24,590 nucleotides of DNA from JADGGV01 sp035715725 (GTDB lineage Bacteria > Gemmatimonadota > Gemmatimonadetes > Longimicrobiales > RSA9): contig DASTKT010000006.1 of the NCBI GenBank assembly GCA_035715725.1, forward strand, positions 1-24,590. The letters run 5' to 3'. Position 1 is the stretch's first letter; every line of letters starts with the position of its first letter. Positions 5,629 to 13,115 of the stretch are shown piece after piece. A program made the translations under genes and the position numbers. The notes below the pieces were generated by a model. It searched no databases. It was not told the DNA's origin and worked only from the letters and a program-made list of their open reading frames with translations.

Positions 5629-5976
5629 TCAGTGCGAAAGTGCATACCAAGTCACCCCCACACCGATACCGAGGCCGGCTCCGATGAAGAAACCAGGTAC
5701 CCCCGGGTCTTCTCCGCTGCCCAATCGGAGCCGGTCGAAGGTGTAGTAGCCGAGGAACGCACCGAGCACCCCTCCCGCGAGACCGCTCAGAATCATCATC
5801 CCCGGCGAGAAGCGATCCTCCTCCAAGACGGTGCGCGGGGCCACCGAAGCACCCAGGCGGGGCCGAAGCGACACCTCGGCGAGGCGGGCAGGTGCGATCC
5901 GCTGCGCTGCCGCTGGCGTGGCGAGGACGCTCTGAAGGACGAGGAGCACCGCCGCCATTCGGACTCTCCAGCGCAT
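5629..5976 (-). CDS. secreted glycine-zipper-like small protein
   Basis: The ATG at 5976 has GGGAG about 9 bases upstream and gives 115 residues. Residues 1-25 form a Sec signal (RWRVRMAAVLLVLQ to ATPAAAQ). The mature protein has two glycine-rich hydrophobic stretches, MMILSGLAGGVLGAFLGYY and GFFIGAGLGIGVGVTWYAL, separated by a charged loop, a pattern of glycine-zipper envelope proteins that pack in membranes. No named family is recognised. It is the rightmost gene of the array, in a cassette bounded by matching 10-bp boxes at 5488-5497 and 6018-6027. A tiny ORF (ATG at 6017, six codons) begins in the box, of unknown meaning. Confidence 0.7.
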   Translation of the reverse strand: MRWRVRMAAVLLVLQSVLATPAAAQRIAPARLAEVSLRPRLGASVAPRTVLEEDRFSPGMMILSGLAGGVLGAFLGYYTFDRLRLGSGEDPGVPGFFIGAGLGIGVGVTWYALSH

Positions 5977-6017
5977 CCGCCTACTCCCGCAGGTGGTCAT
6001 GTCGTTCCGGGTCGCAT

Positions 6018-6027
6018 GGCGCCTAAC
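6018..6027 (-). other. right end of the cassette array: core site GTTAGGCGCC
   Basis: On the minus strand GTTAGGCGCC contains a perfect GTTRRRY core (GTTAGGC). It is the exact reverse complement of the outer decamer at 5488-5497, so the two ends of this cassette would rebuild a fully paired attC outer box if joined in a circle. To the right there is no palindrome, so the neighbour is either an attI-like or a secondary insertion site. Confidence 0.55.
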
Positions 6028-6571
6028 CTCGCCATTCCCGACACATCGATCGTGAACTCGTTCGTTGCGGGGCTTTGGGCGGACCTGAGTTCGCTGGTCC
6101 GTTGTGCGGGGCGGAATGCGCGCGGTGACGAGGCGGGCACCGGAGCGCGGTGCTCGGGGAGTGTCGCGTGGTTGCAAGATAACCGCGGGGCACCAGGATT
6201 CGACAGAAGCATGCGTCGGGCCGGTCTGTGCGGGCGAGGTGATGGCGGGGCGGAAGATAGCGCACTGCGCGACTGTCTGGCCGTCGCGGGCCGGAGCCCC
6301 ACGGCGGATCCGCGCCGACGGGGGCCCGGGAGCGCCGGCGGTCCGGGGACGCCGCGAGCATCGACGGGCGGGCGCCGGCGGCGGCCCCGCCGCGCACCTC
6401 CGGTGCGGAGTCGGCGGCCACGGCGTAGCTTGGGGGAGCGGTTCCACGCGAACCCGGAGCATGGCGGCGAGGCGCGGGCCGCGGCCGGCCGTATCGAGCG
6501 TGACGCCGCGCCGGCGCCGGGCGGCCGGCGGACCCCTCGTCGCCTGACGGGACGATCCGGAGGAGGACGCG
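6028..6571. other. junction region without a recognised gene
   Basis: About 540 bases between the array and the cupin gene. ORFs here give low-complexity Arg/Gly/Ala-rich translations typical of noise at high GC, and none resembles a tyrosine recombinase. Composition changes inside it: moderately GC-rich with AT patches (ATTCCCGACACATCGATCG) near the array, very GC-rich beyond about 6280. It must hold the cupin promoter, which I cannot place, and would hold attI if one exists. Confidence 0.4.
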
Positions 6572-7039
6572 ATGACCTCGGAGCCGATCGACTGGCGCAC
6601 GCACGGCGTGCGCGTGGTGCGCGGGAGCGAGCTGGACCCGAACACGCCGCAGACGCCGGGGATGTCGCGGGCGGCGGCGATCACGCACGCGCGGACGGGC
6701 GCGAGCAAGCTGTGGGCGGGGACGGTGACGATCCGGCCGGACGCGAAGACGGGGGCGCACCACCACGGCGAGCTGGAGAGCGTGATCTACGTCGTGAGCG
6801 GGCGGGCGCGGATGCGCTGGGGGGAGCGGCTGGAGTACACGGCGGAGGCGGGGCCGGGGGACTTCATCTACGTGCCGCCGTACGTGCCGCACCAGGAGAT
6901 CAACGCGAGCCCGGACGAGCCGCTGTCGTGCGTGCTCGTGCGCAGCGGGCAGGAGCCGGTCGTGGTCAACCTCGATATCCCGGCGGTGGAGCAGCCGGAG
7001 AGCGTCTACTGGGTGGATCCGATCCATCCGGCGCCCTGA
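6572..7039 (+). CDS. single-domain cupin protein
   Basis: A 155-residue protein starting at an ATG with GGAGGAGG just upstream. Cupin motif 1 is GAHHHGELESVIYVVSG (residues 61-77), giving His63, His65 and Glu69 as metal ligands; motif 2 is GDFIYVPPYVPHQEIN (96-111) with His107. It is a small cytoplasmic metal-binding beta-barrel; close relatives are annotated only as cupin domain proteins, with functions ranging from dioxygenase to isomerase or sensor. It stands alone, convergent to the acyl-CoA dehydrogenase operon across a long hairpin. Domain call is firm; substrate unknown. Confidence 0.9.
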   Translation: MTSEPIDWRTHGVRVVRGSELDPNTPQTPGMSRAAAITHARTGASKLWAGTVTIRPDAKTGAHHHGELESVIYVVSGRARMRWGERLEYTAEAGPGDFIYVPPYVPHQEINASPDEPLSCVLVRSGQEPVVVNLDIPAVEQPESVYWVDPIHPAP

Positions 7040-7084
7040 TGTCGGATCCGGACGGACCATTCGTTCCGTTCCCGCCTCCGCCTC

Positions 7085-7163
7085 CGCCTCCGCGCCCGCC
7101 TCCGGCCGTTCCTCATCACCGCGACACGGCCGGGGAACGGCCTCGGAGGCGGGCGCGGAGGCG
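7085..7163. terminator. long hairpin between convergent genes
   Basis: Arms at 7085-7112 and 7134-7163 are complementary over nearly their whole length (CGCCTCCGCGCCCGCCTCC against GGAGGCGGGCGCGGAGGCG, plus GGCCGTTCC against GGAACGGCC) with a 21-base loop. It lies between the stop codons of the convergent cupin and acyl-CoA dehydrogenase genes. There is no U tract on either side, so intrinsic termination is plausible but not proven; it may also act as a barrier between the two transcripts. Confidence 0.6.
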
Positions 7164-7188
7164 TCGTGACTGCCGGAACCGGAGCCCG

Positions 7189-8820
7189 CTACCCGGTCGC
7201 GCGGACGCCGTTCGCCGCGAAGCGCCTCGCCGCGGCCGCCGGCCGCGCATCTCCCTGGTCGAGCGCCCATTGCGCGTGGTGGGCGAGGAGCGCGAGGGCG
7301 GTGGCACGGCCGAGCTGGAGCGCGAAGCGGCGGGCGCCGGCCTCGGCGGCGTCGGACTCGCGGGCGGACGCCTCCTCCAGCCAGCGGCCGGCCTCCTCGA
7401 CGGTCGAGCGGGCGACGTCGCCGAGCGCGGCGAGCCCGGGGTCCGCCAGCGACGCGGCGCGGCGCCGCAGCTCGCCCTCCAGCACGCGCACGCCATCCAC
7501 CGCCGCCACCGCGCGCAGCGCGTCGAGCGCCAGGACGTTCGTCGTACCCTCCCAGATCGAGAGCACCTGCGCGTCGCGGAGGAGCGCCGGCATCCCCGAA
7601 TCCTCGATGTAGCCCACGCCGCCCAGCGCCTCGACCGCCTCGCTCGCCACGGCGACCGCCTGCCGGGCCGTGGTGAGCTTCACGATCGGCGTGAGGACGC
7701 GCAGCAGCGCGGTCTCTCCGGCGACGTCGCCATCCCCCGACTCCACGACCCCGAGCCCCTCCGCGAGGCGGAACGCCAGGTGGAGGGCGGCCTCGAGCTC
7801 GGCCTCAACCCCGGCGAGCGTGTCCGCGTGCAGCGGCAGATCGCGGAGCGGCCGGCCGAACGCCTCGCGGCGGGCGGCGTGGTCCGTGGCGAGCGCGACG
7901 CCGCGCCGCATGAGCGCGGCGGCGGTGATGGCGTTCCAGGTGCGCGTCACGTTCAGCATCGGCGCGACGGCGCGGACGCCGTCCGTGAGCCCGGCGACGG
8001 GGACGGCCGGCACGCCGTCGAGCGTCAGCTCGGCCGTCGGCAGCTTGCGGGTGCCGAGCTTGTCCTTGAGGCGCTCGACGCGCACGCCCTGGAGCCGCCC
8101 ATCCTCGTCGCGCGGCTCGACGTAGAACAGCGCGAGCCCGCGGCTGCCGGGCGGGTTCCCCTCGGGGCGCGCCAGCGCCAGCGCCATCGGCGCGGTGACG
8201 GCGGAGACGAACCATTTCCGGCCGTGGAGGCGCCAGACGCCGTCGTCGCCGCGGCGGGCCACGGTCTCGGTGCGGGAGACGTCGGAGCCGCCCGGCAGCT
8301 CGGTCATCCACTGGCCGCTGACCCAGACGCGCGCCGGGTCGCGGCTGGTGAGGCGCGGCAGCGCGCGGGCGACGAGCTCGTCCGCGCCGGCGGCGAGGAG
8401 CGCCCGCGCGGCGCCGTCGGCCATGGCCAGCGGGCAGCCGTAGAAGTCGGTGGACGGCGTGAACAGGTAGGCGAGCGCGAAGCCGTGCACGCGGGAGTGG
8501 CGGCCGTGGCGCCGCTCGTACGCGGTGGCGACGACGCCGGCCTCGGCGGCCACCCGCTCGGCCTCGCGCCAGACGCGCGTGAGCTCGACGCGGTCGACGC
8601 GGTTCCCCCAGGCGTCGGTCTGGACCAGGACCGGCTCGCTCAGGCGATCGGCGCGCTGGAGGTCGTGGAGGGGGCCGCCGGCCAGGCGTCCCATCTCGCG
8701 CAGCGCGGGCTCGATCTCCCGCAGCACGTCGGGCGGGAGCGCGCGCCGGAGGTAGGAGCGGAGGACGGCGTCGTCGTCGTACTGGTTCCCGAGGCGGGGC
8801 GACGGCTGGACGAAGGGCAT
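7189..8820 (-). CDS. AidB-like acyl-CoA dehydrogenase family flavoprotein
   Basis: The 543-residue product starts at an ATG with GGAGGT upstream and has the length of AidB-type proteins, longer than classic acyl-CoA dehydrogenases (about 380). Visible features: an N-terminal extension, GQWMTELPGGSDVS (FAD-contact motif) near 170, HGRKWFVSAVTAP, RREAFGRPL in the C-terminal helical domain, and EALGGVGYIEDSGMPALLRD followed by SIWEGTTNVLALD. AidB binds FAD and is linked to protection from alkylation in E. coli; other members oxidise branched acyl-CoAs. It follows the creatininase gene by 31 bases on the same strand, so they are probably co-transcribed. A long hairpin lies past its stop. Confidence 0.92.
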   Translation of the reverse strand: MPFVQPSPRLGNQYDDDAVLRSYLRRALPPDVLREIEPALREMGRLAGGPLHDLQRADRLSEPVLVQTDAWGNRVDRVELTRVWREAERVAAEAGVVATAYERRHGRHSRVHGFALAYLFTPSTDFYGCPLAMADGAARALLAAGADELVARALPRLTSRDPARVWVSGQWMTELPGGSDVSRTETVARRGDDGVWRLHGRKWFVSAVTAPMALALARPEGNPPGSRGLALFYVEPRDEDGRLQGVRVERLKDKLGTRKLPTAELTLDGVPAVPVAGLTDGVRAVAPMLNVTRTWNAITAAALMRRGVALATDHAARREAFGRPLRDLPLHADTLAGVEAELEAALHLAFRLAEGLGVVESGDGDVAGETALLRVLTPIVKLTTARQAVAVASEAVEALGGVGYIEDSGMPALLRDAQVLSIWEGTTNVLALDALRAVAAVDGVRVLEGELRRRAASLADPGLAALGDVARSTVEEAGRWLEEASARESDAAEAGARRFALQLGRATALALLAHHAQWALDQGDARPAAAARRFAANGVRATG

Positions 8821-8851
8821 GGGCCCGACCTCCGCGGATGTGGGCGGGGCG

Positions 8852-9631
8852 TCAGCTCGCCGCGACGGGCGCCTCGGCGACGGTGGCGAAGCGGGCCGCG
8901 AGCACGTCCGCGAGCGCCGCCACGCAGCGCTCGCCGATGGCGGCGCTCATCCCGCGCGCGTCCCCGAGGATGCCGTTCGGCGTGACGGCGCGGAAGCCGT
9001 CGCGGAAGACGCGCCGCATCAGCTCCGGCGTGAGCTCGGCCATGAGCCCCGCCTCGGCCGCGTCCACCTTCACCAGCTCCGGCCAGAGCGTCAGCATGAT
9101 CGAGCTCTCGGCGATGTCGGCGTGGCCGAGCACGCGCGCGCCGAGGCCGGACACCTGCTCCGTCGCCTGGCGGAGCACGCCGATGAACGTGACCAGGTCC
9201 GTGTAGCTCTCGACCGTCGCCGCGGGCGCGACCGCGTCGCGCAGCCGCTCCAGCATGCCGTCGATGGGCGCGAAGTTTCCACCGTGCGAGGGGATGATGA
9301 GGATGCGCCGGAAGCCGTGCCGGGCGAGGCTGGTGCAGTAGTCCCGGCAGAGCGCCTCGAGCGTGGCCGGCTGGATCGAGACGGTGCCCGGGAACGCCAT
9401 GTGGTGCTCGGAGCAGCCGACGCGGATCGTCGGAGCGACGAGGGCGTTCCCGAGCCGGCGCGCCACCTCGAGCGCCAGCCGCGTCCCGTGCTCCGCGTCC
9501 ATGAAGAGCGGCAGGTGCGGGCCGTGCTGCTCGACGGCGCCGCAGGCGAAGACGACCGTCGTCATGCCGCGCTCGAGCGCCGCCTGCACATCGGGCCAGC
9601 GCAGCCGCTCGAGGAAGAGCTCGTTCTCCAT
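8852..9631 (-). CDS. creatininase (creatinine amidohydrolase) family protein
   Basis: The ATG at 9631 has GGAGG six bases upstream; the product is 259 residues, the usual family length. Metal-binding residues fit creatininase: CGAVEQHGPHLP gives Glu34 and His36, and FMDAEHG gives Asp45, at the same positions as in the crystallised enzyme. SHGGNF near 115-120 supplies the next His. The family includes creatininase and enzymes that open small lactams or amides, such as MftE in mycofactocin maturation, so creatinine need not be the substrate. No mycofactocin peptide or radical SAM gene is nearby. It is the first gene of a two-gene unit with the AidB-like flavoprotein. Confidence 0.9.
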   Translation of the reverse strand: MENELFLERLRWPDVQAALERGMTTVVFACGAVEQHGPHLPLFMDAEHGTRLALEVARRLGNALVAPTIRVGCSEHHMAFPGTVSIQPATLEALCRDYCTSLARHGFRRILIIPSHGGNFAPIDGMLERLRDAVAPAATVESYTDLVTFIGVLRQATEQVSGLGARVLGHADIAESSIMLTLWPELVKVDAAEAGLMAELTPELMRRVFRDGFRAVTPNGILGDARGMSAAIGERCVAALADVLAARFATVAEAPVAAS

Positions 9632-9762
9632 CGGTAGCCTCCGGGGACGGGACGTGGGGGTGGCGGGTGCGGGCTGCCGGAGACGGGCCCCGCGCCGGCG
9701 CCGGCGGGCGGCGCGGCGGAGGCGAGTCGGCGCGGGCGGCGCGCCCGCGTGGACGGAAGATC

Positions 9763-9825
9763 GGCGCGGGGTGGGGCGCGGGCAAGCACGGCGACGGGGC
9801 GGCGCGGGGTGGGGCGCGGGCAAGC
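9763..9825 (+). repeat. GC-rich tandem repeat in a 318-base gap
   Basis: The block GGCGCGGGGTGGGGCGCGGG followed by CAAGC occurs at 9763-9787 and again at 9801-9825, a 38-bp period, and degenerates into GGCGCGGGGC units to about 9875. The whole stretch 9632-9949 has no credible gene. It should carry the divergent promoters of the creatininase operon and the M15 lipoprotein, but no -10 or -35 elements are recognisable in this GC background. Confidence 0.6.
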
Positions 9826-9949
9826 GCGGCGCGGGGCGGCGCGGGGCGGCGACGGGGCGGCGCGGAGGGTGTGCCACTGCGGCCGCGCGGGCGACCGGCC
9901 GGGGCCGCGAGCCGGGTGGTACGGGGTGGAGGGGTGGTGGAGGATGGGG

Positions 9950-10864
9950 ATGGAAACGCGGCGCTCGGCCGCGCGGCGAAGGGTCCCGCGGGCCATCTTT
10001 CTCGGCGTTGCCTGGGCGGCCGCCGCCGGCTGCGGGCGCAGCCCGGACCCGGCGCCGGCGGATCCGCCCCCAGCGTCGATCTGGCCGCGGCTCCGCTACG
10101 CCGGGCGCGACGGCGAGGGCGTGCCGAACTACATCAGGCGGCCCTTCACGGCGGCGGAGGCGGGCTTGCTGCGGGCGCAGCTCGGCGTGACGAACCCGCA
10201 CCGGCTCTACCTGGGCGACTCGTCGGCCACCGCGATCCTGAGGTACGACACCCGCCCCGACAGCGGGCACGACGACATGGCGCCCTCCTTCGCGGTCGGC
10301 TTCGTCTCGTTGCGCCGGCCGGGGGAGAGCTGGGAGGAGCTGCGGCGCCGCATCCACACGCTGCACGCGCAGGACTTCCCGGAGACCGCGCGGGTGCCGG
10401 ACACGTCGCTCGCGCTCCTCGACCCCGAGGTCCGGCCGCTCTTCGAGCGCATGGTCCGCGAGGCGCGCGCCCGCGGCTTCCGCATCCGCGTGATCGAGAC
10501 GTATCGCAGCCCGGAGCGCGAGGCGTACCTGATGAGCCGCGCCAGCGGCAAGACGTTCACGGCGACGTCGATCCACTCGTACGGCCGCGCGGTGGACGTG
10601 GCGGTCGGCCGCGGCGATCCCGGCCATCCCCGGACGCGGGGGGAATACGTCGCGTTCCGGCGCTGGGTCCTGGCGTTCGGCCGCGGCCGGCTGAAGCTGA
10701 TCGGCTCGCCGGACGAGACCTGGGACTGGAACCACGTCGAGGCGCCGGCCAGGTGGCTGGGGTTCCACACGATCGAGGAGGCGCTGGCCGGGGCGGGCAA
10801 GTGCGCGGCGACCCCGGCGCCGGACGGTGTCTGCGTGTTCCGGCCGCGGCTGCCAAGGCGGTGA
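9950..10864 (+). CDS. M15-like D-Ala-D-Ala carboxypeptidase/endopeptidase, lipoprotein
   Basis: The ATG at 9950 has GGAGG six bases upstream; another in-frame ATG at 9944 is too close to it. The N-terminus is basic (METRRSAARRR), then hydrophobic, ending in AAAAGC, a probable lipobox, so a membrane-anchored protein. The C-terminal third holds zinc-peptidase M15 signatures: RIRVIETYRSPEREAYL, SIHSYGRAVDVAV (the HxxxxxxD zinc motif) and WDWNHVE with the last His. Such enzymes trim peptidoglycan peptides. The 304-residue length includes a long N-terminal region of about 120 residues with no clear domain. Single gene, divergent from the creatininase operon. Confidence 0.82.
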   Translation: METRRSAARRRVPRAIFLGVAWAAAAGCGRSPDPAPADPPPASIWPRLRYAGRDGEGVPNYIRRPFTAAEAGLLRAQLGVTNPHRLYLGDSSATAILRYDTRPDSGHDDMAPSFAVGFVSLRRPGESWEELRRRIHTLHAQDFPETARVPDTSLALLDPEVRPLFERMVREARARGFRIRVIETYRSPEREAYLMSRASGKTFTATSIHSYGRAVDVAVGRGDPGHPRTRGEYVAFRRWVLAFGRGRLKLIGSPDETWDWNHVEAPARWLGFHTIEEALAGAGKCAATPAPDGVCVFRPRLPRR

Positions 10865-10874
10865 GGCGCCGGCC

Positions 10875-10922
10875 GCGGCCGCGAGGCGGGCGGGCCGCCC
10901 GCGGCCGCGAGGCGGGCGGGCC
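10875..10922 (+). repeat. GC-rich direct repeat after the M15 gene
   Basis: GCGGCCGCGAGGCGGGCGGG plus CC is repeated at 10875-10896 and 10901-10922 (26-bp period), with a decayed third unit to about 10950. It sits between the convergent M15 and plug-domain genes. No function is evident. Confidence 0.55.
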
Positions 10923-11002
10923 GGGAGCAGGGGCGCGAGGCGGGCCGGCCGATGCCGCTCCCGCCCACCTCGGCCGGCGCGCGCCCGTCCCCGCGCCCGC
11001 CG

Positions 11003-11527
11003 CTACGGGTGGTCGTGGCGCGTCGTGATCAGCACCACGCCGTTGGCGCCGCGCAGCCCGTAGATCGCGGCCGAGCCGCCGTCGCGGAGCACGTCGATGC
11101 GGACGACGTCGGCCGGATCGATCCCCGCGAGCAGCAGTCGCGGGGGCACGCCGGCCATCAACGGCATGCCATCGACGACGTAGAGCGGGTCGCCGCCGTC
11201 GAGCACGGTCGCCCCGCCGCGCACGCGGACGGCGAAGTCGCCGCCGGGGAGCCGCTGGACATCGACGCCGGGGATCCGCCCCTCCATCAGCTCTTCCACC
11301 CGCGCGACCCGCGTCGCCTCGGCGCGCGAGACGACGACCGAGCCGACCGAGCCGGTCACGTGCCGCCGCGGCAGCGTCCCGTAGCCCACCGGCACCCGGT
11401 CGGCGCCAGCGTCCGGCGGCACCGGCGGCGCGGACCGCGCGCCGGACGCGCACCCCCCGCCCACCGCGAGCCCGATCCCGCAGAGCAGGGCCACCCCGCG
11501 CGGCGCGTACGTCCGCTTGCTCCCCAT
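11003..11527 (-). CDS. stand-alone TonB/SusC-type plug domain lipoprotein
   Basis: The ATG at 11527 has GAGGAG upstream and gives 174 residues. The first 26 residues end in VGGGC, a clear lipobox. The rest matches the plug domain of SusC/RagA-like TonB receptors: EELMEGRIPGVDVQRLPGG, VRVRGGATVLDGGDPLYVVD, then DPADVVRIDVLRDGGSAAIY and RGANGVVLITTR, the standard end of a plug. There is no beta-barrel, and the downstream sequence is non-coding, so this is not a truncated receptor frame. It may act as a periplasmic or outer-membrane-anchored scaffold or partner of a receptor elsewhere; this is inference. Confidence 0.88.
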   Translation of the reverse strand: MGSKRTYAPRGVALLCGIGLAVGGGCASGARSAPPVPPDAGADRVPVGYGTLPRRHVTGSVGSVVVSRAEATRVARVEELMEGRIPGVDVQRLPGGDFAVRVRGGATVLDGGDPLYVVDGMPLMAGVPPRLLLAGIDPADVVRIDVLRDGGSAAIYGLRGANGVVLITTRHDHP

Positions 11528-11831
11528 CGTCTCCTCACCCGTTCGGGCCGTGCGTGCGGAGGCCCGCGGTCGGAGGGGCCGCGGATCCCTCGGGCGGGCG
11601 GCGCCGGCCGTGCGCTCCGCCCCCGGCCCGGGAGGACGCAGCATTCCGGCCTGCGCCGGGCGCCATGGCGGGGCAGCGGCGCCGGGGCGGGAGGCGGTGA
11701 CCCGCGCCGGGCGGCCGGCCGCGAGGACGCGAACGCCGGGGCCGACGGCGCTCGGTTGACGCAGGCGTCGCCTGGCGTCGATCTTCCCCGACCCGTCGGC
11801 CCCACCGCCCCCGCATCCCCGAGCCGCGCGC
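11528..11831. other. divergent intergenic region
   Basis: Three hundred bases between the plug lipoprotein (minus) and the epimerase (plus). Strongly GC-rich with several short palindromes. TTGACG at 11756-11761 could be a -35 for the epimerase but has no good -10 at the right distance. No gene is supported. Confidence 0.3.
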
Positions 11832-13058
11832 ATGAGCGCCACTCCGCCTCCGGGCGCCGTACAGGACCCCGAGCCCACCCCGCGTCCGCGCGTCGAGCAG
11901 GAGCCGTTCGGCGCCACGCCCGACGGCCGGCCGGTCGACCTCTTCACGCTCGAGAACGGCCGCGGCGTGCGCGTGCGCTTCATCGGCTACGGCGGCATCG
12001 TCGTCTCGCTCGAGGTGCCGGACCGCCACGGCGCGAGCGACGACGTGACGCTCGGCTACGATACGCTGGACGCCTACCTGGCGGAGAACCCGTACTTCGG
12101 CACGCTCATCGGCCGCTACGCGAACCGCATCGGCGGCGCCCGCTTCACGCTGGCCGGCCGGAGCTACCGGCTGCCGCCGAACGACGGGCCGAACCAGCTC
12201 CACGGCGGCCGGCACGGGTTCCACACGGTGCACTGGGGCGTCGAGCCGTTCCGGAGGGAGGACGCGGTCGGGGCGGTGCTCACGTACACGAGCGCCGACG
12301 GCGAGGAGGGATTCCCGGGCACGCTGGCGGCGCGCGTGACGTACACGCTCACCGCAGGCGACGAGCTGATCTTCGACTACCACGCAACGACCGACCGCCC
12401 GACGCCGGTCAGTCTCACGCAGCACTCCTACTTCAACCTCGCCGGCGACGGCCGCCGCGACGTCCTCGACCACCTCCTCGCGATCGACGCCTCGCGCTTC
12501 ACGCCGGTCGACGCCGCGCTGATCCCGACCGGCGAGCTCCGCTCCGTGGCCGGCACGCCCTTCGACTTCACCACGCCCACACGCATCGGCGAGCGCCTCG
12601 ACCGGGACGACGCGCAGCTCCGCATCGGCGGCGGCTATGACCACAACTTCGTCCTCGACCGGGCAGTCGGCGGCACGCTCGCCCGCGCCGCCCGCCTCGA
12701 GGACCCCGGGAGCGGACGCGTGCTCGAGATCCTCACCACCGAGCCCGGGATCCAGCTCTACTCCGGCAACTCCCTCGACGGCCGCCTCGTCGGGAAGCGG
12801 GGGCGCCCGTACCGCCGCCACTACGGCGTCGCCCTCGAGACGCAGCACTTCCCCGACTCCCCCAACCGCCCCGCATTCCCATCGACGATCCTGCGCCCGG
12901 GGGAGGAGTACCGGTCGCGGACGGTGTATCGGTTCTCGGTGCGGGGGTGGGCGGAGGCGGTTCGGCCCGGGCCGGACGGCGTCGGCGCCGGGATCAGGAG
13001 CGGCGGCGCACGCGGAGCCGCGGAGAGTTACCGGGCGTTCGAGGCGGGCCGGGGATAA
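11832..13058 (+). CDS. galM: aldose 1-epimerase (mutarotase)
   Basis: This enzyme interconverts alpha and beta anomers of aldoses such as galactose, glucose or xylose. The 408-residue product has the GalM signatures: FGTLIGRYANRIGGARF, NQLHGG, TQHSYFNLAGDG with the acid His, GGYDHNFVLD with Asp, and ALETQHFPDSPN with the catalytic Glu. The ATG at 11832 lacks a strong Shine-Dalgarno, and the first about 25 residues are proline-rich without a signal, so it is probably cytoplasmic. A C-terminal tail of about 40 residues beyond the family end (after TVYRFSV) is Gly/Arg/Ala-rich and seems to derive from a GC-rich intergenic repeat. Its place near the glycosidase genes suggests a role with pentoses or hexoses released from xylan. 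Confidence 0.93.
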   Translation: MSATPPPGAVQDPEPTPRPRVEQEPFGATPDGRPVDLFTLENGRGVRVRFIGYGGIVVSLEVPDRHGASDDVTLGYDTLDAYLAENPYFGTLIGRYANRIGGARFTLAGRSYRLPPNDGPNQLHGGRHGFHTVHWGVEPFRREDAVGAVLTYTSADGEEGFPGTLAARVTYTLTAGDELIFDYHATTDRPTPVSLTQHSYFNLAGDGRRDVLDHLLAIDASRFTPVDAALIPTGELRSVAGTPFDFTTPTRIGERLDRDDAQLRIGGGYDHNFVLDRAVGGTLARAARLEDPGSGRVLEILTTEPGIQLYSGNSLDGRLVGKRGRPYRRHYGVALETQHFPDSPNRPAFPSTILRPGEEYRSRTVYRFSVRGWAEAVRPGPDGVGAGIRSGGARGAAESYRAFEAGRG

Positions 13059-13115
13059 CGTGAACGGCGTCCGGTAGAGTGCTCCCCACCGGGCGCCGTC
13101 CGTTCCGGAGCGCCT

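Noticed and set aside
6104..6547. Plus-strand ORF at the place where an integrase would be expected
   Set aside because: Only 147 codons, low-complexity, without the Arg/His-x-x-Arg/Tyr residues or the extra domain of IntI proteins.
5512..8985. Plus-strand open frame of over 1,100 codons
   Set aside because: It is antisense to the glycine-zipper and AidB-like genes and also crosses the cupin gene in another frame; translation is Arg/Gly/Ala-rich noise. Real genes on both strands with motifs and ribosome sites occupy the same DNA.
9763..9875. Short spaced GC repeats as a CRISPR array
   Set aside because: Two units with a 13-bp spacer and then degenerating GC units; spacers too short and no cas genes.
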